A stretch of 64,000 bases of DNA from JANYCG01 sp031386665. GTDB lineage: Bacteria; Pseudomonadota; Gammaproteobacteria; Burkholderiales; Burkholderiaceae_C. The stretch covers positions 1-64,000 of the forward strand of contig JANNCN010000070.1 of NCBI GenBank assembly GCA_031386665.1, given 5' to 3'. How positions within the stretch are numbered: the first letter of the stretch is position 1; the number at the start of each line of letters is the position of its first letter. The notes under the pieces were generated by a model. That model worked only from the letters and a program-made list of their open reading frames with translations, ran no database searches and was not told the DNA's origin. A program made the position numbers and the translations under genes. This document shows positions 30,629 to 39,123 of this stretch, piece after piece.

Positions 30629-32878
30629 ATGATCCATTCCATTAGCCCCGAGACCATGAAGGCCAGCGACCAACCCGACGCATCCGGCTTGTCGTTGACT
30701 CAGTTCACCAAGATTTTCAACGAGATCCAGAACCAGCCAGCCTGGCGCACAAAGGCCGATAAGTGGATGGACTATGTGGATGGCAACCAACTTGACAGCG
30801 AGATTTTGCAAAAGCAGAAAGCGTTTGGCATCCCGCCCGCAATTGAGCCATTGATCGGCCCTGCGATTGATGCCGTGCTGGGCTTGGAAGCTAAGACTCG
30901 GACGGATTGGCGCATCACGCCGGATGGAGAAGAGGGCGAAGAGGTCGCCGCTGCGCTGAATTTCAAGGTCAACCAGGCAGAGCGGAAATCAGGCGCGGAT
31001 AAGGCCTGTTCCGATGCATTCCTGCCTCAATTGGCCGTGGGTGTTGGCTGGGTCGAGGTAGCACGCGAGTCAGACCCGTTCAAATTCCCTTACCGCTGCA
31101 CCGCCATCCATCGAAACGAAATCTGGTGGGACATGCTGGACAAGGAGCCGGGGCTTCCTAAAGCCCGGTGGCTGGTGCGAAGACGCTGGACAGACTCGGA
31201 GCAGGTCAAACTCAAGTTTCCGCAGCACAAAGACTTGATCACGCGCACCATGGGTGGCTGGACGGGCAACCAAGAGCCTACGACAGACGGCGGCACTTCG
31301 ACTATGCTGGCCACGAGCTGGGATGATGAGCGCGGCTGGAGCATTGAAGAGCAGGAGTGGCGCGACCAGGAGAACGGGCGAATCTGCTTGTTTGAAGTCT
31401 GGTATCGCCGCTGGGAGTCGGTAACCGTCCTAAAAATGCCTGATGGCCGCGTGGTTGAGTACAACGACAAGATGGCGGCGCATGTGATTGCCGTTGCTCA
31501 AGGGCACGTCAAACCCGTCAACACGGTGGTGGCTCGCATGTACATCAGTTTCTGGGCGGGGCCTCACAAACTGTATGACGGCAAGACGCCTTATCGACAC
31601 TTGGACTTCCCGTACGTGCAGTTCATCGGCAAGCGGGAAGATCGTACAGGCGTACCCTACGGCGCGGTCAAGGGGATGATGTACCTGCAAGACAACGTGA
31701 ACAGTGCCATCAGCAAAATTCGCTGGGGCTTGTCCGCAACTCGAACGATCCGCACCAAAGGTGCTGTGATGTACTCGGACGAGGTGTTTCGACAGCAGGC
31801 CAGCCGGGTCGATGCGGACATCGTGCTCAATGCCGAGCACATGGCCCAGCCAGGAGCAACGTTCAAGGTTGAGCGTGATTTTCAACTTACCGAGCAGCAA
31901 TACAAGATGCTGGCGGACTCGCGCAACGGCATTCAGCGCGCCAGCGGCATCACCGCCGGGTTTCAAGGTCAGCAAGGTACTGCGACCAGCGGCGTGCAGG
32001 AATCAACCCAGATTGAGCAGGCTACCCAGAGCTTGGCCAGTTTGATGGACAACTTCAAATTTGCGCGCACAAAAGTAGGTGAACTGCTGATGTCGTTGAT
32101 TATTGAGGACATGATTGGCAAGCCTGAGACGGTGATTGTTAAGGGCAGCGCCATGCGCCAAGACCGCACGATTCAACTCAACGTTCCGATGACTGACCCC
32201 GAAACGGGAATACAGTATTTGAACAATGACGTGGAGCGCATTCGCCTGAAAGTGGCGATGAATGATGTGCCAAGCACCCCGAGCTTCAGGACGCAGCAGC
32301 TTGCCGCAATGTCGGAAGCCTTTAAGTCGATGCCGCAGGAGTTCCAGGTCGTGGCCCTGCCTCACCTGTTGAGCCTGATGGATGTACCCAACAAGGACGA
32401 GCTAATTGAGGACATCAAGAATGCCCAGACTCAGATGAGTCCCGAAGCGATCCAGCAAAAGATTGACGAAGCCGTGAAGATGGCGCTGAACCAATCAGAC
32501 CACGATTTGCGAGCGCGCGAGCTTGACCTGAAGTACGCGCCGGACAAATTGCTGGCTGAAATTAAGAAGCTGGTGAGTGAAACCGTGAAGAACGGCGTGC
32601 AGAGCGCCTACGCCGCGATGCAAGCCGGGCAGGTTATCGCCACGATGCCGCAGATTGCTCCTATCGCTGACGTGGTGATGCAGTCGGCAGGGTACCGTGC
32701 GCCAGTCCCTGGTGGGCAAGACCCGAACTACCCGCAACCCGTGGGAATTGAGGTTGCACCCTTGGATGTGACGGCTAACACCAGCCCCCAAATGCCCCCA
32801 GTTCCACAGCAAACGGCCATGCAGGGGATTGAGACAGCCACACCATCAGACAACATTTCAGAACCTACCCCCCCCTAG
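30629..32878 (+). CDS. P22-like portal protein
   Basis: 749 residues, dodecameric head vertex for packaging and ejection. The long N-terminal core contains KADKWMDYVDGNQLDSEI, NAVLGLEAKTRTDWR-type and YVQFIGKREDRTGVPYG segments of the P22 portal family; a helical C-terminal extension and a proline-rich end (EPTPP) follow. The ATG at 30629 with AGGA upstream is preferred to the TTG at 30623. The stop TAG lies within C-rich element copy 2. Confidence 0.9.
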   Translation: MIHSISPETMKASDQPDASGLSLTQFTKIFNEIQNQPAWRTKADKWMDYVDGNQLDSEILQKQKAFGIPPAIEPLIGPAIDAVLGLEAKTRTDWRITPDGEEGEEVAAALNFKVNQAERKSGADKACSDAFLPQLAVGVGWVEVARESDPFKFPYRCTAIHRNEIWWDMLDKEPGLPKARWLVRRRWTDSEQVKLKFPQHKDLITRTMGGWTGNQEPTTDGGTSTMLATSWDDERGWSIEEQEWRDQENGRICLFEVWYRRWESVTVLKMPDGRVVEYNDKMAAHVIAVAQGHVKPVNTVVARMYISFWAGPHKLYDGKTPYRHLDFPYVQFIGKREDRTGVPYGAVKGMMYLQDNVNSAISKIRWGLSATRTIRTKGAVMYSDEVFRQQASRVDADIVLNAEHMAQPGATFKVERDFQLTEQQYKMLADSRNGIQRASGITAGFQGQQGTATSGVQESTQIEQATQSLASLMDNFKFARTKVGELLMSLIIEDMIGKPETVIVKGSAMRQDRTIQLNVPMTDPETGIQYLNNDVERIRLKVAMNDVPSTPSFRTQQLAAMSEAFKSMPQEFQVVALPHLLSLMDVPNKDELIEDIKNAQTQMSPEAIQQKIDEAVKMALNQSDHDLRARELDLKYAPDKLLAEIKKLVSETVKNGVQSAYAAMQAGQVIATMPQIAPIADVVMQSAGYRAPVPGGQDPNYPQPVGIEVAPLDVTANTSPQMPPVPQQTAMQGIETATPSDNISEPTPP

Positions 32879-32884
32879 GGTTTG
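32868..32884 (+). repeat. C-rich module-boundary element, copy 2
   Basis: CCCCCCCCTAGGGTTTG; its TAG is the portal stop codon. It precedes the tandem hairpins and the scaffold gene. Confidence 0.8.
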
Positions 32885-32913
32885 TTTAACGGTTTCAATT
32901 TCGGCACAGTCAC

Positions 32914-32963
32914 ATCCGCAACGTCGTGAGACGTAGCCAGTGATCCGCAACATCGTGAGATGT
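32914..32963 (+). repeat. Tandem 29-base repeat of covarying GTGA hairpins
   Basis: Two 21-base repeats begin at 32914 and 32943, each starting ATCCGCAAC or close to it. The first folds ACGTC-GTGA-GACGT, the second ACATC-GTGA-GATGT: the two differences compensate each other, keeping the stem, and the loop is an identical GNRA tetraloop. This points to a functional RNA structure upstream of the scaffold gene. Confidence 0.6.
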
Positions 32964-32996
32964 CGCAGTCCCACAAGACGGAGAGGAGGGGGATTC

Positions 32997-33059
32997 ATGC
33001 CCCCGACTCGTAACAGTAAGCCCTTCACGCGGCCACGGCGATATGTGGCAAGGGGTTGA
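32997..33059 (+). CDS. Possible 20-residue basic leader peptide
   Basis: A strong purine-rich ribosome-binding site (GGAGGGGG) precedes the ATG. The product is very basic (MPPTRNSKPFTRPRRYVARG). It ends five bases before the scaffold gene start and may couple its translation. Confidence 0.35.
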   Translation: MPPTRNSKPFTRPRRYVARG

Positions 33060-33063
33060 ACGG

Positions 33064-33984
33064 ATGAATCAAGAAGAGTATTTCCTGGCTAACCAGGTTG
33101 ACGGTGTTTTGAATTCGGAGCAAACGATGCGCATGCTCGATTTGCCAGAGGGCGATAGCACGCAAGTGCAAAGCAGTGTGCCCGACGCTGCAACCGAACC
33201 AGAACCGAAAGCCGAAGTGGCAAAAGCAGAGCCTGAAGCTGAAAAGCCACAGGTAATTCTCGCTAAGGACGGTGTTCACACCATCCCTTTTGAGAAGCTG
33301 ACTGAAGCAAGGGAGTCTGAGCAGACTTGGAAATCTTTAGCCGCCAAACAGGCGCGGGAACTGGAAGCCCTCAAGCAACCAGCCGCACTGCCAGTGGTTC
33401 CCGAGGCGGCAACGTCAGCGGTGGATTTCGGTGATTACTCAGACGAGGCGATCCGGGCGGGTGTTGAAAAAATGGTGGCCGCCCAAGCGGTGGCTATCGA
33501 GGCAAAGTTTGAAGCGAAATTGGCCGCCGTTTTGGAGCCTATCCAACGGAACAAGGTCGAGGCCGAGGCAAACGAGCATTTTTCGACTATTTCCAAAGCG
33601 CACCCGGATGTTGAGTCAGTAGTACAGAGCAAACAGATGAACGATTGGATTGAGGCTCAACCCAGCTTCAGCCGCCCCGCTATCCGCGCGGTGATTGATG
33701 GTGGGACAGCTCCCGAGGTGATCGAGCTTTTGACTGCTTTCAAGTCTGCAACAGGGGTACTCACAGCAGGGGATGGGAAACCAGACCCAGCAACGGCTGC
33801 GAAAGCGGCAATTGCCAAAGCTCAGTCTGCGCCGCCTACGAGCCTGTCGGAAATCCCGGCAGGTTCGGCGGCACACCATGACCAGGGCGAGGCAGTGTTG
33901 GAGATGTCAACGGCGGGGTTGATGAGTATGTTCGATGGCAAATCGCCCGATCAAATTAAAACCCTTCTGAACCGGTCAATTTAG
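33064..33984 (+). CDS. Scaffolding protein candidate
   Basis: 306 residues, acidic and alanine-rich, with a disordered Glu/Pro/Ala N-terminal part (about 30-65) and a coiled-coil middle (EKMVAAQAVAIEAKFEAKL). Place between portal and major capsid genes and composition are those of scaffolds; no family was recognised directly. ATG 33064 is preferred to 33043. Confidence 0.65.
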   Translation: MNQEEYFLANQVDGVLNSEQTMRMLDLPEGDSTQVQSSVPDAATEPEPKAEVAKAEPEAEKPQVILAKDGVHTIPFEKLTEARESEQTWKSLAAKQARELEALKQPAALPVVPEAATSAVDFGDYSDEAIRAGVEKMVAAQAVAIEAKFEAKLAAVLEPIQRNKVEAEANEHFSTISKAHPDVESVVQSKQMNDWIEAQPSFSRPAIRAVIDGGTAPEVIELLTAFKSATGVLTAGDGKPDPATAAKAAIAKAQSAPPTSLSEIPAGSAAHHDQGEAVLEMSTAGLMSMFDGKSPDQIKTLLNRSI

Positions 33985-33996
33985 ACCTTTTGTAAA

Positions 33997-34016
33997 GCAT
34001 CGCTGTGAAGCGATGC
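33997..34016 (+). promoter_or_regulatory. Perfect hairpin with GTGA loop before the capsid gene
   Basis: GCATCGCT pairs perfectly with AGCGATGC around GTGA, the same loop as the hairpins at 32914. No T-run follows. It lies 24 bases before the capsid ATG and may stabilise or process the capsid mRNA. Confidence 0.6.
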
Positions 34017-34040
34017 CAGTCCCTTTGAAGGAGTTTACGT

Positions 34041-35321
34041 ATGCCTACCAATCTTTCCTACGGTTCGCCGCAGGCCATCAAAATCCAGTCGGCTGGACTC
34101 TTTGCTGCCAACATGCAGCGCAACACGACCCTGAACCGCTTGACGGGTAAATTCCCGCAACAAGCTGACGCCGAGCAGACGATGCGTAAGCAGTCGTCTA
34201 ACGAAATGCCAATTGTTCGCTGCATGGACTTGCAAAAAATGGCAGGCGACGAAATCACGTTTGACCTGATCAACCCAATGGGCGGTAAGCCCATTATGGG
34301 TAGTCGCAATGCAGAAGGTTTGGGGCGCTCGATGAGCTTCAGCCAAGACCGGTTGCGCATCAACCAGGCACGTTACCCGATTTCAGCCGGTGACACCATG
34401 ACCCAGCAGCGCACGCCGCACCAGTTGCGCGCCTTGGGCCGTGCTTTGGGCGAAAACTATATGAATCGCCTGAGTGACCAGCAAATTCTGGTGCACATGG
34501 CGGGCGCACGCGGCTTTCACGACAACATTGAGTGGGCCGTCCCTAAAGCCAGCGATGCCGACTTTGCCGAAATCATGGTCAACCCAGTCAAGGCACCGAC
34601 CAAAAACCGGCACTTTATGTCAACGGGTTCCGGCATTGAAACCATCAAGGCTGCGGCGAATGAAATCAGCATCGCTTCGAGCGACTTGATGAACACGGCA
34701 GTGGTGGACAACATCCGCACGATCTTGGACTCCATGGCTGTGCCACCGCCCCCAGTGGTGTTCGAGGGCGACCAAGCCGCTGCGGATGCGCCTTTGCGGG
34801 TGTTGCTGGTGTCAAGCGAGCAGTACACCTCGTTTCAGCAGTCCAACTCGGGCAGCTTCCGAACCTTCCAGGCAAACGCGATGGCGCGCAGCCAGATCGC
34901 TGGCAACAACCCGTTGTTCCGTGGTGATGTCGGTCTGTGGAATGGTATCTTGATCGTGAAGATGCCCAAGCCGATCCGGTTTTTTGCCGGTGACAGCCTG
35001 CGCTGGTGCTCTAGCTTCACTTCAGAAGCTGAAACTGCGACCGATTTGGTTCCCGCAGCATTCGGTGCCGGGTTTGCGGTTGACCGCGCTATTCTGTTGG
35101 GTGGTCAAGCACTGGCCGAGGCTTGGGGCAAGCACACCAAAACCGGCATGCCTTACTTCTTTTCGGAGAAGGAACTGGATCATGGCGACAAACTGGAATT
35201 GTTGCTCGGCATGATCAATGGTCGCTCAAAGATTCGCTTTGAAATCGACCACGGCGACACCAAGCAGTTCACCGACTACGGCGTGATTGCAATCGACACC
35301 GCTGTCGCCCTCAACAGCTAA
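34041..35321 (+). CDS. Major capsid protein, N4-gp56-like
   Basis: 426 residues. MPTNLSYGSPQAIKIQSAGL, GDEITFDLINPMGGKPIMG, LRINQARYPISAGDTMTQQR and the long central domain match the N4 gp56-type (DUF4043) HK97-fold capsid family. A strong GAAGGAG precedes the ATG and hairpins lie on both sides, as expected for the most highly expressed late gene. Confidence 0.92.
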   Translation: MPTNLSYGSPQAIKIQSAGLFAANMQRNTTLNRLTGKFPQQADAEQTMRKQSSNEMPIVRCMDLQKMAGDEITFDLINPMGGKPIMGSRNAEGLGRSMSFSQDRLRINQARYPISAGDTMTQQRTPHQLRALGRALGENYMNRLSDQQILVHMAGARGFHDNIEWAVPKASDADFAEIMVNPVKAPTKNRHFMSTGSGIETIKAAANEISIASSDLMNTAVVDNIRTILDSMAVPPPPVVFEGDQAAADAPLRVLLVSSEQYTSFQQSNSGSFRTFQANAMARSQIAGNNPLFRGDVGLWNGILIVKMPKPIRFFAGDSLRWCSSFTSEAETATDLVPAAFGAGFAVDRAILLGGQALAEAWGKHTKTGMPYFFSEKELDHGDKLELLLGMINGRSKIRFEIDHGDTKQFTDYGVIAIDTAVALNS

Positions 35322-35388
35322 TCCAAATGACTCGGCCCCAGTGATGGGGCTGACTCACACACCTTTCATCCATTTTTAGGAGCCCATC

Positions 35389-35868
35389 ATGGCCACTATC
35401 ACGAAGAAAAAAGTGCTGAACCAAAAACAGTTCGGCGGCGTTCCTTACGGCAATCACACGGTTCTTGACTACAACCTGACCACAAACGCGGTCGGCGCAT
35501 TCACCGATTCAGACGCGGCCACCGGCATTGCGCTGGGCGACGTTGTTCGGCTCGGCGTCTTGCCCGCAGGCTTTCGGCCCTATGACTCACAAGTCATTGT
35601 GTCGGATGCCTTCAGCGCATTGGTCACCGGTAGTTTAGGCTTTGCCTATGTCGATGGCGTTGACAGCGCGGCTGTACCGCAAAGCGCCAGCTACTTTGGA
35701 GCAGGTCTTGTCCTTAACGCGGTTGGTCGCCTGCGCAATGCGACGACAAATGCGCCAGTGGTCCTGCCAAAAGATGCCTACCTCATTCTGACCACGGCAG
35801 GCGCGGCCAACGCAGCCGTTGGTATTGCAGACATCTTCATAGAAGGCGTGCTGCTTGGTGCGCCATAA
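35389..35868 (+). CDS. Capsid decoration or head-fibre protein candidate
   Basis: 159 residues, beta-rich (TNAVGAFTDSDAATGIALG, VSDAFSALVTGSLGFAYVDG). Directly follows the capsid gene with AGGAG before the ATG, and a strong terminator comes after. The place and composition suggest a capsid surface protein; homology is not certain. Confidence 0.6.
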   Translation: MATITKKKVLNQKQFGGVPYGNHTVLDYNLTTNAVGAFTDSDAATGIALGDVVRLGVLPAGFRPYDSQVIVSDAFSALVTGSLGFAYVDGVDSAAVPQSASYFGAGLVLNAVGRLRNATTNAPVVLPKDAYLILTTAGAANAAVGIADIFIEGVLLGAP

Positions 35869-35884
35869 ACGGGCAGTTACCTTG

Positions 35885-35910
35885 GGAGGGGCTTCGGCCC
35901 CTCCATTTTT
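35885..35910 (+). terminator. Rho-independent terminator after the capsid genes
   Basis: GGAGGGGC, TTCG loop, GCCCCTCC, then A and five T. A strong terminator inside the late region that would lower expression of downstream genes relative to capsid. Confidence 0.92.
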
Positions 35911-35929
35911 AAGCGACAAAGGGGAATGC

Positions 35930-36322
35930 ATGTCAGACGTTATTCACATCGCTCTTACGCCGATCAAATACATCGGAAAGCGCGCAAAAAACACGGATGC
36001 CACCTATGGCACCAATCTGACTTGGCAGGCTGGCGAAACCTTGCTGGTTCCGGCTGAATCAGCCAACCGGATGCTTGCGCACAAAGACGTTTACGAGCAC
36101 GGAGAAGCGTCGGCAGATCACCAGGTCATGGCAGTTACTGTCAAAGCCGAGAGTGAAGATGAAAAAACGCAAGAAGTGCGTGATTCAATTGCCTCCTGGG
36201 AAAAGCCTGCCCTGGCCTCCTACGCGCTCAACAACTTCAACGTCAAGGTGGACAAGCGCCAGCCGATTGACGCTCTGCGCGCCCAAGTGACGCAGTTGGT
36301 TGACCAGTTCGGCACTGAATAA
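35930..36322 (+). CDS. Small head protein candidate
   Basis: 130 residues. N-terminal beta part (HIALTPIKYIGKRAKNTDAT, then TWQAGETLLVPAESANRML) and a C-terminal helix pair. Typical of small proteins between capsid and connector genes. AAGGGG lies upstream of ATG 35930. Confidence 0.6.
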   Translation: MSDVIHIALTPIKYIGKRAKNTDATYGTNLTWQAGETLLVPAESANRMLAHKDVYEHGEASADHQVMAVTVKAESEDEKTQEVRDSIASWEKPALASYALNNFNVKVDKRQPIDALRAQVTQLVDQFGTE

Positions 36323-36323
36323 C

Positions 36324-36989
36324 ATGACGCTTGCCGAGTTGATCGCCCAGTTTCGCACCGACACGGATGATCTTCAGTCGGGGAATCTGTCGTCGAGCGA
36401 CAACATCACGCTTTGGCTGAATGAAGCCGAAGAAGAAGCGGCGATTCGCGCTAAGTTGATCCACGAGTCGGTCAATGTGGGCGTCTGCTCTATTGCTATC
36501 ACAGCAGGCATCAACGTCTATCCGCTGCATGCGACGGTGCTGGACATCACGCGCGCCGACTTTACGCCGATCGGCAGCACGGAAGCGCTAAATTTGACCT
36601 TGTGTGACAGGATTGAGCAAGACCGCATGCGGCCCGACTGGCGCAACACCACCGACGTGCCCAAAGAAGTCATTCAGACCGACATCAGCATTCGCATGGG
36701 CTGTATCCCAAGCGTTGGCGGCACGCTAAAAATTGAGTGCTACCGAACGCCGTTGACAGCGATGGCTCAAGACACCGAAACACCAGAAATTGGCCGCGTA
36801 CATCACCGCCATCTGGTGCAGTGGGCATTGCATCGCTGCTACAGCCGACCTGATTCAGAAATCCATGACCCTGGCCGCAGCGCTTTGGCGTTGGCAGAGT
36901 TCACCCGTTTTTTTGGCATTCGCCCAGATGCCGACGTTCGCCGCAGCTTTTCTCAAAACCGCCCCATGTTCAACAAGGCCGTGTGGTGA
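36324..36989 (+). CDS. Head-tail connector/adaptor protein
   Basis: 221 residues. TLWLNEAEEEAAIRAKLI and the C-terminal RHHRHLVQWALHRCYSR-type segment followed by EFTRFFG resemble adaptor proteins that sit under the portal in podoviruses. The ATG follows the previous TAA directly. Confidence 0.7.
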   Translation: MTLAELIAQFRTDTDDLQSGNLSSSDNITLWLNEAEEEAAIRAKLIHESVNVGVCSIAITAGINVYPLHATVLDITRADFTPIGSTEALNLTLCDRIEQDRMRPDWRNTTDVPKEVIQTDISIRMGCIPSVGGTLKIECYRTPLTAMAQDTETPEIGRVHHRHLVQWALHRCYSRPDSEIHDPGRSALALAEFTRFFGIRPDADVRRSFSQNRPMFNKAVW

Positions 36990-37024
36990 CCAATCCGTTT
37001 TTTCAACCCACTAAAGGAGCCACC

Positions 37025-37216
37025 ATGGCCATCAAACTCGGCGACCCAGTTCGCCAAATCGTCCCGGCTCCCATTCAGGGTGTCGTCGTCTCCAAACAGT
37101 TCGTCGAAGCCACCGACAGTTTTCAGTTTTTGGTCGAATGGCCAGATACCGACGGTGACGGTCAGCCGCAATCTAAATGGTTTGAACAAACCGAAATTGA
37201 AGGAGTCCAAAAATGA
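37025..37216 (+). CDS. Small SH3-like structural protein
   Basis: 63 residues, beta-rich (MAIKLGDPVRQIVPAPIQG, KQFVEATDSFQFLVEW). AAGGAG before the ATG. The next gene overlaps by ATGA. Confidence 0.6.
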   Translation: MAIKLGDPVRQIVPAPIQGVVVSKQFVEATDSFQFLVEWPDTDGDGQPQSKWFEQTEIEGVQK

Positions 37217-37956
37217 ACGAGCCAATCAAAATCAATGACCATGTTAACGCCAGCGTGAGTGCAGCCAGTAATTTGGTAGAGCGCATGGGCCTCACTGGCA
37301 TTTACCGAGGCATTTGCGAAGGCTACAAGGGCATGCACGAAGCCGAATACCTGCGCGAATTTCCGCGTCTCCAAGCAATGCGAGAGCAGCGCGACAGCCT
37401 GATTCGACGTGGCGGCGTTTTTGCGGCCAACTTGCTGGATGGCATGGAAGCAGACCTTGAAAAGTTTGAAGCCTACCTGAAGTCGCTGACCGAAGTGAAG
37501 TGGGATCAGCTTGCTCCTAACGTGGTTACCACTGTCGGTGCGAACCTGGCGCTAGACACCATTTTGTCTGGGTCGGCTTACACCGTCACCGGGCCGTTCA
37601 TGGGCTTGATTGGCGCGGTGAGTTTTTCTGGAGCCCCCGTGATTGGCGACACCATGGCATCGCACGCCACCTGGACTGAAGCGGGCACGACCAACGCGCC
37701 AACCTACACGGCACCGCGCAAGACGATTGCATGGTCGGCTGCTGCTGCCAAGAGCAAATCTCCTTCATCGGCCCCAGTGTTCGCCATTACGGGCACAGGC
37801 ACGGCTAAGGGCGTGTTTTTGGTTTACGGCACTGGTGCTGTTTCGACCATTGACAGCACGGCTGGCACGCTGTATTCGGCAGGCTTGTTCTCGGGCGGCG
37901 ATCAGCCTGTGGTGAATACCAATACATTGACGGTTAGTTATTCCGCTACGGCATAA
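37213..37956 (+). CDS. Virion protein with C-terminal beta-rich domain
   Basis: 247 residues. A helical N-terminal half (about 1-100) precedes a Ser/Thr/Ala/Gly-rich beta half resembling small fibre or collar domains. After its stop a short 18-codon frame starting GTG (37972-38025) encodes KGKTFKNLNRAMQVATA-like residues, too short to call. Confidence 0.55.
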   Translation: MNEPIKINDHVNASVSAASNLVERMGLTGIYRGICEGYKGMHEAEYLREFPRLQAMREQRDSLIRRGGVFAANLLDGMEADLEKFEAYLKSLTEVKWDQLAPNVVTTVGANLALDTILSGSAYTVTGPFMGLIGAVSFSGAPVIGDTMASHATWTEAGTTNAPTYTAPRKTIAWSAAAAKSKSPSSAPVFAITGTGTAKGVFLVYGTGAVSTIDSTAGTLYSAGLFSGGDQPVVNTNTLTVSYSATA

Positions 37957-38034
37957 ATCATCATCGTAGTGAAGGGTAAAACCTTCAAGAATTTGAACCG
38001 AGCCATGCAAGTGGCCACTGCTTAAGGATGTGCC

Positions 38035-38607
38035 ATGCCACTCACACTTACCCAACTGCAAACCATCCGCGACGACATCATTGCCAACCCGGATTTGGCC
38101 GCCGTACCGAACAGTGTTGACGGCGAGTACGAGATTGCGCGCCTGTACAACTTGCCGCCTGCGGTGGCTATGAGTGTGTGGCGTACCGATGCGTCAGTCA
38201 CTGACATCTACGACGCCATTGATTTCAGTAAATACACGCCTACCGACGCGCCTGAAATCACTGGGATCTACACGGCACGCGCATGGGCGATCAACATTAA
38301 GCAGATGAATTTGCAAACCATGCTGCAAGGTCGCGACAAAATCAACGCCGCCAAAGTTACCATCCGCGCTAGTCTGCGGGACGCTGTAGTAGGCGTGCCG
38401 AGCGGCGCTGCTGGCGTCAACACTTCACCAGGCGGCGCGAGTGGCGCGACTGTTTTGTCGGCCTGCGTGCGACAGGCAACGCGAATTGAAAAGTTGCTGG
38501 CAACCGCGTCGCAAGGGTCTGACACGACAGGCTCCACCACCGCGCGGGTCATGGGCTTTGAGGGGCAGATTTCGCCCAACACGGTGCATGAGGCCAAGGT
38601 GTCGTAA
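38035..38607 (+). CDS. Virion structural protein candidate
   Basis: 190 residues. PLTLTQLQTIRDDIIANPDL and ARLYNLPPAVAMSVWRTDA resemble a conserved protein common in tail regions of phages, function unknown. Downstream start overlaps the stop by one base. Confidence 0.6.
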   Translation: MPLTLTQLQTIRDDIIANPDLAAVPNSVDGEYEIARLYNLPPAVAMSVWRTDASVTDIYDAIDFSKYTPTDAPEITGIYTARAWAINIKQMNLQTMLQGRDKINAAKVTIRASLRDAVVGVPSGAAGVNTSPGGASGATVLSACVRQATRIEKLLATASQGSDTTGSTTARVMGFEGQISPNTVHEAKVS

Positions 38608-39119
38608 TGGCGGCGCTCACACAGACACTGAGCGCCAGTACGGCGATCACGTTTGATTTGTCCAGCTTGGCAACATCGTCCAGCGGACTGGGTGGGCGTG
38701 AGTCTATGCAGGTAGACAACTCCACGACTAAGTACTATGGTGCCTTGGTCAACGTCAAGGGAATCATCGGTCACGCCTCGACAGCGCCAGTGGCGGGGCA
38801 GGGGATTGTGCTGTATGCGTGGGGCGCTGATACATCTTTGGCAACCACGGCCATTGATTCTTTAGATGGCACGGACAGCGTAGAGACACTAACGCACGCC
38901 GGGGTGCTGCGCAGCCTGCGCTTTGTGGCCATGGCCGAGGCGACAGTCGCAACGGCGGGGCTAACCTATTTTTTCCAGCCGTTTGATGTAGCCGCCAAAT
39001 TCGATGGCGTTCTGCCAAACTTTTGGGGTCTGTACGTCACGCACAACCACGCGGGTGCCTTGGGAGCGTCCAACAATGCGCTGTTCTCGTTCCAAGGTTT
39101 GACGTACACCTCGACTTGA
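38607..39119 (+). CDS. Beta-rich virion protein
   Basis: 170 residues, rich in Ser, Thr, Ala and Gly (start MAALTQTLSASTAITFDLSS). Probably a small fibre or collar component. No specific family recognised. Confidence 0.55.
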   Translation: MAALTQTLSASTAITFDLSSLATSSSGLGGRESMQVDNSTTKYYGALVNVKGIIGHASTAPVAGQGIVLYAWGADTSLATTAIDSLDGTDSVETLTHAGVLRSLRFVAMAEATVATAGLTYFFQPFDVAAKFDGVLPNFWGLYVTHNHAGALGASNNALFSFQGLTYTST

Positions 39120-39123
39120 CGCT

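Noticed and set aside
35334..35351. GGCCCC/GGGGCT hairpin after the capsid gene as a terminator
   Set aside because: No T-run follows and the stem is short; a clear terminator lies further on at 35885.
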